A stretch of 64,000 nucleotides of DNA, from contig NZ_VKAA01000024.1 in NCBI RefSeq assembly GCF_007096635.1, positions 1 to 64,000 on the forward strand, written 5' to 3'. Every line of letters starts with the position of its first letter. Positions within the stretch are counted from its first letter, which is position 1. The DNA is from Mycolicibacterium sp. 018/SC-01/001. GTDB taxonomy: Bacteria; Actinomycetota; Actinomycetes; Mycobacteriales; Mycobacteriaceae. Below the pieces are notes generated by a model that ran no database searches, was not told the origin of the DNA, and was given only the letters and a program-made list of their open reading frames with translations. The position numbers were made by a program, and so were the translations under genes. Below are positions 41,854-49,788 of this stretch, piece by piece.

Positions 41854-41882
41854 GGCCTCAGAAGGCCCCGTGATCTGCGGGG
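41854..41882 (+). promoter_or_regulatory. Two overlapping hairpins after proX
   Basis: GGCCT-CAGA-AGGCC (41854-41867) and CCCCG-N7-CGGGG (41866-41882) share two bases and exclude each other. They lie 90-118 bases after proX and 20 bases before a 32-codon reading frame. They could form a terminator or an alternative-structure switch. Confidence 0.35.
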
Positions 41883-41901
41883 TCGCGGGAAAGGAACAAC
41901 G

Positions 41902-42000
41902 ATGTTCGCACTCATCGGATTCGCCATCGTCGTGGCCGGGCTCGTCGTCGCCGCGGGCACGCCCTACCGGCAGACCTGGTACGGCCGCTGGAGCCGCTGA
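41902..42000 (+). CDS. Putative 32-residue membrane microprotein
   Basis: ATG 41902 follows AAAGGAACA at suitable distance. The product has a single hydrophobic segment (FALIGFAIVVAGLVVAAG), then a polar, aromatic and basic end (YRQTWYGRWSR), a typical single-span small protein. The stop lies four bases before the converging VOC gene, the spacing seen at other real convergent pairs here. Below the size most gene finders accept; no family known to me. Confidence 0.45.
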   Translation: MFALIGFAIVVAGLVVAAGTPYRQTWYGRWSR

Positions 42001-42004
42001 CCGC

Positions 42005-42412
42005 TCACGCCAACGCGGGCCGGTAGGTGCCAAAGCTCCAGATGTTGCCGTGGGGGTCACGCGCGGCGAAGTCGCGCGACCCGTAGTCCTGGTCGCTGAG
42101 CCCACGCACGATGTCCGCTCCGGCCGCGGCCGCGCGATCGTGCAGCGCGTCGACGTCGGCCGCTGTGTCGATGACGACGTAGACGACCACCGGTCCCGGA
42201 AGGGCGAAAACACTGTCGCGCCCGGCATCGTCGACCATCACGATGCCGGTGCCGATCTGAACCTCGGCATGCTGCAGTGGCTGATCCGGCTCCGGCGGGA
42301 CGATCAACGTCGGAATCGCGCCGAACACGCGCGACAGCCAGTCGATGGCCGCTCGCGGCTCGGCGTAGTGAACGATCGGTATGGCTCCGCAGACGCGTTC
42401 TGGTGTGGTCAT
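42005..42412 (-). CDS. VOC/glyoxalase-family protein
   Basis: 135-residue vicinal oxygen chelate protein with two beta-alpha-beta modules. Features: AIPIVHYAEPRAAIDWL at the start, GIVMVDDAGR, and DPHGNIWSFGTYRP at the end. Similar proteins include PhnB-like glyoxalase folds of unknown substrate. ATG 42412 has TACGGT six bases upstream and no Shine-Dalgarno. It is downstream of and co-oriented with the AraC gene. Confidence 0.8.
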   Translation of the reverse strand: MTTPERVCGAIPIVHYAEPRAAIDWLSRVFGAIPTLIVPPEPDQPLQHAEVQIGTGIVMVDDAGRDSVFALPGPVVVYVVIDTAADVDALHDRAAAAGADIVRGLSDQDYGSRDFAARDPHGNIWSFGTYRPALA

Positions 42413-42418
42413 GACGGC

Positions 42419-42424
42419 ACCGTA
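42419..42424 (-). promoter_or_regulatory. -10 box of the VOC gene, leaderless promoter
   Basis: On the minus strand TACGGT ends six bases before the ATG, with no Shine-Dalgarno, so transcription may begin at the start codon. Confidence 0.4.
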
Positions 42425-42431
42425 GAACAGC

Positions 42432-43241
42432 TCAGCCGTCGACGTCTTGGACGGAATTGACCCCGCTGCGCAGTGCCGCCGGTGTGAGGCCGGACAGCTC
42501 GCGCACGTCCCGGCACAGGTGCGCCTGGTCGAAATAGCCGCAGTCGGTGGCGATCTCGGAGAGCGCCGCACCGGTGCGCACCTGCTCGAGCGCTCGTTCG
42601 AAGCGGACGATCCGTGCGATCGTCTTGGGCGGCAGACCTATCGCGTCGCGGTACCTGGTGATGAGCCTGCGATGACTCCAGCCGAGTTCCTCGGCCAGCG
42701 CGCCGATGGCGGTGCGCCCGCCGCTGGCGGTGATGCGGCCCAGCGACCACGCCACGCCGGGGTCGATGTCCGGCGCGTCGGCGAGCCGGCGCATCAGCAG
42801 CGCGTCGACGAGGGCGAACCGCTCCTCCCAGCAGCGTGCCTCGCCGATCCGCTGCACCAGGGCGGCCGCATCGCGCCCGAGCACGGCCTCGACGGGCACC
42901 GACCGGTTCGCCAGCTCCGACAGCGGCAGGCCGAGGACACGGCGGGCACCCAGCGGGGTGAGGTCGATCTGCAGGCAGCGCGCAGAGCCCCCGTGCGACA
43001 CGAGGACGGGCGCATCGGTGAGGCCCGCCACGAATGACTGCAACCGTGTCGGGGCGTCCTGCCGGTGGGCGACGGACCAGCCCGCGCCGAGGTCGATGAT
43101 GATCGGCACGAATGTGCAGGCCACCTCGCGAAATGTGACGGGCCCGACGCCATGGGTGGCGAACCCCTCGTAGCGCCGCACCACAGCGCGCAGCGACGGG
43201 TCCGGGGTGCCGACGGCGATGCCCGAGGTCACGAAGCTCAC
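42432..43241 (-). CDS. AraC-family transcriptional regulator
   Basis: 269-residue regulator. The C-terminal DNA-binding domain (about 170-265) has two helix-turn-helix units (AIGALAEELGWSHRRLITRYRD; ALSEIATDCGYFDQAHLCRDVREL). The N-terminal sensor is cupin-like and ligand unknown. Start chosen at GTG 43241, 22 bases from the divergent cobN start; GTG 43232 is an alternative. Being divergent from cobN and upstream of the VOC gene it might control either; no evidence decides. Confidence 0.85.
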   Translation of the reverse strand: MSFVTSGIAVGTPDPSLRAVVRRYEGFATHGVGPVTFREVACTFVPIIIDLGAGWSVAHRQDAPTRLQSFVAGLTDAPVLVSHGGSARCLQIDLTPLGARRVLGLPLSELANRSVPVEAVLGRDAAALVQRIGEARCWEERFALVDALLMRRLADAPDIDPGVAWSLGRITASGGRTAIGALAEELGWSHRRLITRYRDAIGLPPKTIARIVRFERALEQVRTGAALSEIATDCGYFDQAHLCRDVRELSGLTPAALRSGVNSVQDVDG

Positions 43242-43263
43242 CGTAGTCCGGTACGAATGGGGG

Positions 43264-46200
43264 GTGAGCACTGTTCTGCTGCTGTCCACCTCCGACACCG
43301 ACCTGATCACGGCTCGTGCGTGCGGGGCGCAGTACCGGTGGGCCAATCCGGCGCGGCTGGTCGACGGAGAACTGGAGGACCTGCTGGCCGGTGCCGACGT
43401 CGCGGTGGTCCGGATCCTCGGTGGTTACCGGGCCTGGGAGGACGGTATCGACGCCGTGGTCGCCAGCGGGGTGCCGGCCGTCGTGGTCAGCGGTGAGCAG
43501 GCCCCCGACGCCGACCTGATGAACCGGTCCACCACGCCCGCGGGTGTCGCGCTGCAGGCACACGTCTATCTCGCGCAGGGCGGTGTCGAGAACCTCGCGA
43601 ACCTGCACGCGTTCCTGTCCGACACGTTGTTGATGACGGGGTTCGGTTTCGCGGAGCCGACGAGCACCCCCGCCTGGGGCGTGCTGGAACGGCCTGCCCG
43701 GCGAACCGACGGACCCGTCGTCGCGGTGCTGTACTACCGCGCGCAGCACCTGGCCGGCAACACCGCGTATGTGGAGGCGTTGTGCGACGCCATCGACGGC
43801 GCCGGGGGAGTGCCACTGCCGGTGTTCTGCGCGTCGCTGCGTACCCCCGCGCCCGAGTTGATCGACCTGCTCGGCACTGCGGATGCGATGATCACCACGG
43901 TGCTCGCGGCCGGCGGCGCGACGCCCGCGGCGGTCTCGGCGGGCGGGGCGGACGACACCTGGAACGTCGCTCACCTTGCCGCCCTCGATGTTCCGATCCT
44001 GCAAGGGCTGTGCCTGACATCGTCGCGAGCCCAGTGGGAGGCCAACGACGACGGCATGTCTCCGCTCGACGTGGCGACCCAGGTTGCCGTTCCCGAGTTC
44101 GACGGGCGCATCATCACGGTCCCCTTCTCGTTCAAGGAGATCGACGACGAGGGCCTCATCACCTACGTCGCCGACCCCGAACGGTGCGCCCGCGTCGCCG
44201 GGCTGGCCGTGCGACACGCCCGGCTGCGCTCGATCGCTCCCGCGGAGAAGCGCGTCGGCCTGGTCTTCTCGGCCTATCCGACCAAGCACGCCCGCATCGG
44301 CAACGCGGTGGGGCTGGACACCCCCGCGAGCGCGATCGCACTGCTGGGGGCGATGCGCGAGGCCGGCTACGACGTCGGTGACGTTCCCGGCCTGGAAGCC
44401 GGTGACGGTGACGCTCTGATCCACGCGCTCATCGAGCGCGGTGGCCAGGATCCGGATTGGCTCACCGAGACTCAGCTGGCGGGCAATCCGATCCGGGTGT
44501 CGGCGAGGGACTACCGGGCGTGGTTCGCGACGCTGCCCGCCGAGCTCGCCGACGCCGTCGTCGAACACTGGGGGCCGCCACCGGGCGAGCTGTTCGTCGA
44601 CCGCAGTCACGATCCCGACGGCGAGATCGTCATCGCGGCAATGCAATCCGGCAACGTCGTGATCATGGTCCAGCCGCCCCGCGGTTTCGGCGAGAACCCC
44701 GTCGCGATCTACCACGATCCCGACCTGCCCCCCAGCCATCACTACCTGGCGGCCTACCGATGGTTGGACGGCGCGTTCGGCAACAGCTTTCGCGCCGACG
44801 TCGTCGTGCACCTCGGCAAGCACGGCAACCTCGAATGGCTGCCGGGTAAGACACTGGGCATGTCGTCGTCGTGCGGCACCGACGCCGCGCTGGGCGATCT
44901 CCCACTCGTGTACCCCTTCCTGGTCAACGATCCGGGGGAGGGCACCCAGGCCAAACGGCGCGCCCACGCGACGCTCATCGATCACCTGATCCCGCCGATG
45001 GCCCGGGCCGAAACCTACGGTGACATCGCGCGTCTGGAACAGCTCCTCGACGAGCACTCCACGATCTCGGCCCTCGATCCGGGCAAGCTCCCCGCGATCC
45101 GCCAGCAGATCTGGACGTTGATGCGGGCCGCCAAGATGGATCACGACCTCGGTCTGGAGGACCGGCCCGACGAGGACTCCTTCGACGACATGCTGCTGCA
45201 CGTCGACGGATGGCTCTGCGAGATCAAGGACGTGCAGATCCGCGACGGTCTGCACATCCTCGGGCAACGGCCCGCGGACGACGGCGAACTCGACCTCGTG
45301 CTGGCGATCCTGCGGGCCCGGCAACTGTTCGGCGGCGAGCAGACCGTACCGGGACTGCGTCAGGCGCTCGGGCTGGCCGAGGACGGCAACGACGACCGCG
45401 CGGCCGTCGACGCGGCGGAGGCCAGGGCGCGCGAACTCGTTGCCGCACTTCAGGACAGCGGGTGGGACGCCAGTGTGGTCGACAGGCTGACCGACGCCCC
45501 CGACGTCGCGGCGATCCTGCGGTTCGCCGCCGACGAGGTGGTCCCGCGGTTGCGGCAGACCGCCGGGGAAATCGATCAGGTGCTGCGGGCCCTCGACGGC
45601 CACTTCATCCCGTCGGGGCCGTCGGGTTCCCCGCTGCGCGGGCTGGTCAACGTGCTGCCCACCGGGCGCAACTTCTACTCGGTGGACCCGAAGGCAGTCC
45701 CGTCCCGGTTGGCCTGGGAAACCGGTGTGGCGATGGCGGATTCGCTGCTCGAACGCTACCGCGCCGATCACGGGCGCTGGCCCGAATCGGTCGGGCTCTC
45801 GGTGTGGGGCACATCGGCCATGCGCACCGCCGGCGACGACATCGCCGAGGTGCTGGCGCTGCTGGGGGTGCGCCCGATCTGGGACGACGCGTCGCGGCGG
45901 GTGGTCGACCTCGACGCCATCCCGCTGGCGGAGCTGGGCAGGCCGCGCATCGACGTGACCGTGCGGATCTCGGGCTTCTTCCGTGACGCGTTTCCCCATG
46001 TGGTCGCGATGCTCGACGACGCGGTGCGCCTGGTCGCATCGCTGGACGAACCGGCCGAGGACAACCTCGTGCGCGCCCACGCTGCGGTGGACCTTGCCGA
46101 GCATGGCGACGAACGACGCGCGACGACACGGATTTTCGGCTCCAAGCCAGGCACGTACGGGGCGGGCCTGCTGCAGCTGATCGACAGCCGCAACTGGCGC

Positions 46201-46842
46201 GACGACGCCGACCTGGCCGAGGTCTACACGGCGTGGGGTGGGTTCGCCTACGGTCGGGGTCTCGAGGGTACGCCGGCCGCGGACGACATGAACCGGGCCT
46301 ATCGGCGAATTGCCGTGGCCGCCAAGAACACCGACACCCGTGAGCACGACATCGCCGACTCCGACGACTACTTCCAGTATCACGGTGGCATGGTCGCCAC
46401 GGTGCGCGCGCTGACCGGTACTGCACCGGCGGCATACATCGGCGACAACACGCGACCTGATGCGGTGCGCACGCGCACACTGTCGGAGGAGACGACCCGG
46501 GTGTTCCGCGCCCGGGTCGTCAACCCGCGCTGGATGAACGCGATGCGCAGGCACGGCTACAAGGGTGCGTTCGAGATGGCGGCCACGGTGGACTACCTGT
46601 TCGGTTACGACGCCACCGCCGGTGTGATGGCGGACTGGATGTACGAACAACTCTCGCAGAGTTACGTGCTCGACGACGAGAACCGCAAGTTCATGGACGA
46701 GTCCAATCCGTGGGCACTGCACGGCATGGCCGAGCGCCTGCTGGAGGCGGCCGGCCGCGGCATGTGGGCGGCACCCGAGCAGGCCACGCTCGACGCCCTG
46801 CGGCAGGTGCTGCTGGAGACCGAGGGCGATCTGGAGGGCTGA
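43264..46842 (+). CDS. cobN: Cobaltochelatase large subunit
   Basis: 1192-residue CobN, which inserts cobalt into hydrogenobyrinate a,c-diamide with CobS and CobT-type partners using ATP. M. tuberculosis CobN is 1194. Start VSTVLLLSTSDTDL; further conserved blocks are KHGNLEWLPGKTLGMSSSCGTD, VYPFLVNDPGEGTQAKRR, LPTGRNFYSVDP and SDDYFQYHGGM. The GTG at 43264 follows GGGGG. Other chelatase subunits are not in this window. Confidence 0.95.
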   Translation: MSTVLLLSTSDTDLITARACGAQYRWANPARLVDGELEDLLAGADVAVVRILGGYRAWEDGIDAVVASGVPAVVVSGEQAPDADLMNRSTTPAGVALQAHVYLAQGGVENLANLHAFLSDTLLMTGFGFAEPTSTPAWGVLERPARRTDGPVVAVLYYRAQHLAGNTAYVEALCDAIDGAGGVPLPVFCASLRTPAPELIDLLGTADAMITTVLAAGGATPAAVSAGGADDTWNVAHLAALDVPILQGLCLTSSRAQWEANDDGMSPLDVATQVAVPEFDGRIITVPFSFKEIDDEGLITYVADPERCARVAGLAVRHARLRSIAPAEKRVGLVFSAYPTKHARIGNAVGLDTPASAIALLGAMREAGYDVGDVPGLEAGDGDALIHALIERGGQDPDWLTETQLAGNPIRVSARDYRAWFATLPAELADAVVEHWGPPPGELFVDRSHDPDGEIVIAAMQSGNVVIMVQPPRGFGENPVAIYHDPDLPPSHHYLAAYRWLDGAFGNSFRADVVVHLGKHGNLEWLPGKTLGMSSSCGTDAALGDLPLVYPFLVNDPGEGTQAKRRAHATLIDHLIPPMARAETYGDIARLEQLLDEHSTISALDPGKLPAIRQQIWTLMRAAKMDHDLGLEDRPDEDSFDDMLLHVDGWLCEIKDVQIRDGLHILGQRPADDGELDLVLAILRARQLFGGEQTVPGLRQALGLAEDGNDDRAAVDAAEARARELVAALQDSGWDASVVDRLTDAPDVAAILRFAADEVVPRLRQTAGEIDQVLRALDGHFIPSGPSGSPLRGLVNVLPTGRNFYSVDPKAVPSRLAWETGVAMADSLLERYRADHGRWPESVGLSVWGTSAMRTAGDDIAEVLALLGVRPIWDDASRRVVDLDAIPLAELGRPRIDVTVRISGFFRDAFPHVVAMLDDAVRLVASLDEPAEDNLVRAHAAVDLAEHGDERRATTRIFGSKPGTYGAGLLQLIDSRNWRDDADLAEVYTAWGGFAYGRGLEGTPAADDMNRAYRRIAVAAKNTDTREHDIADSDDYFQYHGGMVATVRALTGTAPAAYIGDNTRPDAVRTRTLSEETTRVFRARVVNPRWMNAMRRHGYKGAFEMAATVDYLFGYDATAGVMADWMYEQLSQSYVLDDENRKFMDESNPWALHGMAERLLEAAGRGMWAAPEQATLDALRQVLLETEGDLEG

Positions 46843-46848
46843 GCCCGC

Positions 46849-46854
46849 TACATT
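46849..46854 (+). promoter_or_regulatory. -10 box of the PPOX gene at 46861
   Basis: TACATT ends six bases before the ATG at 46861, seven bases after the cobN stop. No Shine-Dalgarno; a leaderless start separate from cobN is plausible. Confidence 0.4.
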
Positions 46855-46860
46855 TGTGTG

Positions 46861-47241
46861 ATGCCCGTGACGTTCGCCGAGGTCGCCAAGTCCGAATACA
46901 TCCTGCTCACGACGTTCACCAAGGACGGCCGGCCCAAGCCGACCGCGATCTGGGCGGCGCCGGCGGGGGACAAGCTGATCGCCATCACCCAGGAGAAGTC
47001 GTGGAAGGTCAAGCGCATCCGCAACACCTCCCGGGTCACGATCGCGCCCTGCGACCGAGGCGGCAAACCCAAAGGTGAGGCCGTAGAGGCCACGGCGCGC
47101 ATCCTCGACAAGTCCGCCAACGCGGCGACCTACGACGCGCTCGGCAAGCGCTACGGCCTGCTGGGCAAGGCGTTCAACTTCTTCTCCAAACTGCGCGGCG
47201 GCATGGACAAGAACGTCACAGTCGAGTTGGCGGCGAGCTGA
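46861..47241 (+). CDS. PPOX-class F420-dependent-type protein, copy 1
   Basis: 126-residue split-barrel protein equivalent to Rv2061c, beside cobN as in M. tuberculosis. Motifs: FAEVAKSEYILLTTFTKDGRPKPT, AITQEKSWKVKRIRNTSRVTI. This group binds F420 or FMN/haem; the substrate is unknown. ATG 46861 is preferred; a GTG immediately upstream is in frame. Its neighbour three bases downstream is a paralogue. Confidence 0.85.
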   Translation: MPVTFAEVAKSEYILLTTFTKDGRPKPTAIWAAPAGDKLIAITQEKSWKVKRIRNTSRVTIAPCDRGGKPKGEAVEATARILDKSANAATYDALGKRYGLLGKAFNFFSKLRGGMDKNVTVELAAS

Positions 47242-47244
47242 CCC

Positions 47245-47643
47245 ATGGCACCCACCTTCGACGACGTCTACCGCGAGAAGTACCTGCTGCTGACCACGTT
47301 CACCAAGGACGGCCGCCCCAAGCCCACCCCCGTCTGGGGTGTCCCGCATGAGGGCAAACTGCTCATCAGCACCGACGACGGATCGTGGAAAACCAAGCGC
47401 ATCAACAACACTCCGCGCGTGACGATCCAGAAGTGCGGTGTCCTGGGCAAGCCGAAGGGCGAACCCGTGGAGGCCGTCGCCCGCAACCTGCCCAAATCAG
47501 AGACCCGCCGCGTGTTCGACCTGGTGACCCGGCGGTACTGGTACCACGCCTGGTGGTGGATCCCGCAGGCCATCATCCGCGGCGGCGTCGAGAAGGTGCA
47601 CGCCGCGATCGAGGTGACCGCCCCGCCCGCCGGGACCCGGTGA
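47245..47643 (+). CDS. PPOX-class F420-dependent-type protein, copy 2
   Basis: 132-residue paralogue of the preceding gene: KYLLLTTFTKDGRPKPTPVW and STDDGSWKTKRINNTPRVTI align block for block. It differs at the C-terminal third, which is Trp/Tyr-rich (YWYHAWWWIPQA) and may contact membrane or a ligand. Cys in QKCGVLGKPKGE. Probably a tandem duplication; function unknown. Confidence 0.85.
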   Translation: MAPTFDDVYREKYLLLTTFTKDGRPKPTPVWGVPHEGKLLISTDDGSWKTKRINNTPRVTIQKCGVLGKPKGEPVEAVARNLPKSETRRVFDLVTRRYWYHAWWWIPQAIIRGGVEKVHAAIEVTAPPAGTR

Positions 47644-47689
47644 CGCTGGCAGCGAGGAACCCAACGCGCTCCCCGGACGTTGACCGGAC

Positions 47690-48193
47690 ATGGCGATGAG
47701 GCTCTTCGTGCTCTACGTGGTGGTCGAGATGGCCGTCCTCGTGGCGCTGACCGCGACGATCGGGTTCGGCTGGACCGTGCTGCTGGTCGCGGGCGCGTTT
47801 CTGCTCGGCCTCGCGCTGGCCGGCTCCCAACTGCGCAGGCAGTTGCGCCGCCTGCAGTCCGGGCTCACCCCCGGCAACGCCGCCGGAGTGGTCACCGACA
47901 GCGCTCTGATGGCGCTCGGTACCGTGCTGGTCGTGATCCCCGGGCTGGCAAGTTCCGTCGTCGGCGCACTGCTGCTGCTTCCTCCCACGCGCTCGCTCGC
48001 GCGACCCGTCGTCACCGCGATGGCCGCCCGCCGGGCGCCGCTGATCGTCGGCGCCGGGACCGCCACACGATTCGCCTACCGGCCCGCGCGGACCGACTAC
48101 ATCGACGGTGAGGTCATCGACGTCGTCGACGACACGACCGGCCCCGCCGACATGGGTTGGCCTCAGGCCGAACGCCGCCGTCTGCCGGAGTGA
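47690..48193 (+). CDS. fxsA: FxsA-family membrane protein
   Basis: 167-residue membrane protein with three to four hydrophobic segments (LFVLYVVVEMAVLVALTATIG, VLLVAGAFLLGLALAGS, LMALGTVLVVIPG). FxsA of E. coli lessens phage exclusion; a role here is unknown. Basic loop RRQLRRLQSG and an acidic C-terminal tail (YIDGEVIDVVDDTT). It overlaps the amidohydrolase start by four bases (GTGA). Same place as Rv2053c. Confidence 0.88.
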   Translation: MAMRLFVLYVVVEMAVLVALTATIGFGWTVLLVAGAFLLGLALAGSQLRRQLRRLQSGLTPGNAAGVVTDSALMALGTVLVVIPGLASSVVGALLLLPPTRSLARPVVTAMAARRAPLIVGAGTATRFAYRPARTDYIDGEVIDVVDDTTGPADMGWPQAERRRLPE

Positions 48194-49788
48194 GCGCCAC
48201 CCGTCTCCTGATCGGTGGGCGCATCCACAGCCCCGCCATGCCCGACGCGACAGCGATGGCGGTCCGCGACGGGGTCATCGCCTGGCTGGGCACCGACGCC
48301 GTCGGTCGTGACCAGTTTCCCGAGGCTGACATCGTCGACCTCGACGGCGCATTCGTCGCTCCCGCATTCGTCGACAGCCACGTCCACGTCACGGCCACCG
48401 GCCTGAGCCTGACCGGCCTGGACCTGCGGGCGGCCACGTCCCGCCGGCAGTGCGTCGACCTGATCGCCGCCTACGCCCGCTCACATCCCGAGGGCGTGCT
48501 GTGGGCCCACGGCTGGGACGAGTCCGGCTGGCCCGAGCCGACGCCGCCGACCGTCGAGGAGGTCGACGCCGCCGTCGGCCCGGACCGGATGGCCTACCTC
48601 GCCCGGGTGGACGCGCACTCCGCGATCGCCTCGACGGCGCTGCAGCGCGCTGCGGGCGTCTCGGGACGGGGTCCGCTGACCGCCGACGAGCACCACCGCG
48701 TGCGTCGCGTCGCCCGCGAACACCTGACCGTCGCCCAGCGCGACGCCGCCCGCCGCGCGGCGCTCGATCTCGCCGCGTCCCGCGGCATCGTCGCCGTCCA
48801 CGAATGCGCCGGGCCGGAGATCGGCGGGCTCGACGACTGGCGGGAGCTGCGGGCCATGTCGCACGGCGTCGACGTGATCGGCTACTGGGGTGAGGCCGTC
48901 GACTCCGCCGACGCCGCCCGCGCTCTGATCGCCGAGACGGGTGCGGCGGGACTCGCCGGTGACCTGTTCGTCGACGGCGCCCTCGGGTCACGCACGGCCT
49001 GGCTGCACGAGCCGTACTCCGATGCTCCACGAGGATGCGCCGCGCTGTACGGCAACACCTACCTGACCACCGACGCGATCACCGCACACCTGATGGCATG
49101 CACCGAGGGCGGCATCACCGCCGGCTTCCACGTCATCGGCGACGCCGCCGTCACCGCGGTCGTCGAGGCTCTCGGCGCGGTCGTCGACGAGCTCGGCAGT
49201 GTGGCGGTGGCGCGCTGCGGGCACCGCCTCGAACACGTGGAGATGGTCACCGAGGAGCAGGCGGCGCAGCTCGGCCGGTGGGGTGTGATCGCCAGCTTGC
49301 AACCCGCCTTCGACGCCCTGTGGGGCGGTGACGACGGGATGTACGCCCAGCGTGTGGGGCGTTCCCGGGCGTCGGGGATGAACAACTTCGCGCTGTTAGC
49401 ATCCCAAGGCGTGCCCCTCGCTTTCGGGTCCGATTCCCCGGTGACCGACATGGATCCCTGGTTGGCGGTGCGCGCGGCCACCACCCACCGCACGCCCGGC
49501 AGCGCCGTCTCGGCGCGCGCCGCGTTCGCTGCGGCCACCCGGGGCGCGTGGCGGGCCGGTGGCGTGCGCGACGGTGTGACGGGCACCTTGGTGCCCGGGG
49601 CGCCCGCCTCGTACGCCGTCTGGGACGCCGACGAGTTCGACGTGGCCGCCCCCGCCGACGCGGTGCAGCGGTGGTCCACCGATCCCCGGTCCCGGGTGCC
49701 CGTGTTGCCCCGGCTGGACGGGCCGGCGCCGCGGTGCCGCCAGACGGTGCATCGAGGCACGATCCTTCATGGCTCCCCCCATGACTGA
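48190..49788 (+). CDS. YtcJ-type amidohydrolase
   Basis: 532-residue metal-dependent amidohydrolase (PF07969 type), equivalent to Rv2052c. Metal motif VDSHVHVT, later HVIGDAA, HRLEHVEM and the Asp in FGSDSPVTD. Likely acts on an amide, carbamate or formyl group; substrate unknown. GTG 48190 overlaps the fxsA stop. The 3' end overlaps the lnt start by about 20 bases, so fxsA-amidohydrolase-lnt-ppm1 form one operon. Confidence 0.88.
   Translation: MSATRLLIGGRIHSPAMPDATAMAVRDGVIAWLGTDAVGRDQFPEADIVDLDGAFVAPAFVDSHVHVTATGLSLTGLDLRAATSRRQCVDLIAAYARSHPEGVLWAHGWDESGWPEPTPPTVEEVDAAVGPDRMAYLARVDAHSAIASTALQRAAGVSGRGPLTADEHHRVRRVAREHLTVAQRDAARRAALDLAASRGIVAVHECAGPEIGGLDDWRELRAMSHGVDVIGYWGEAVDSADAARALIAETGAAGLAGDLFVDGALGSRTAWLHEPYSDAPRGCAALYGNTYLTTDAITAHLMACTEGGITAGFHVIGDAAVTAVVEALGAVVDELGSVAVARCGHRLEHVEMVTEEQAAQLGRWGVIASLQPAFDALWGGDDGMYAQRVGRSRASGMNNFALLASQGVPLAFGSDSPVTDMDPWLAVRAATTHRTPGSAVSARAAFAAATRGAWRAGGVRDGVTGTLVPGAPASYAVWDADEFDVAAPADAVQRWSTDPRSRVPVLPRLDGPAPRCRQTVHRGTILHGSPHD

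Noticed and set aside
43242..43263. Cobalamin riboswitch upstream of cobN
   Set aside because: Only 22 bases separate the AraC and cobN starts; there is no room. I also saw no B12-box-like conserved sequence before cobG or cobL.
42409..47349. A 1646-codon open frame on the minus strand opposite cobN
   Set aside because: It is antisense to cobN, whose sequence is clearly conserved; the frame is open because of high G+C codon bias. Its His/Gln/Arg-rich translation matches no family.
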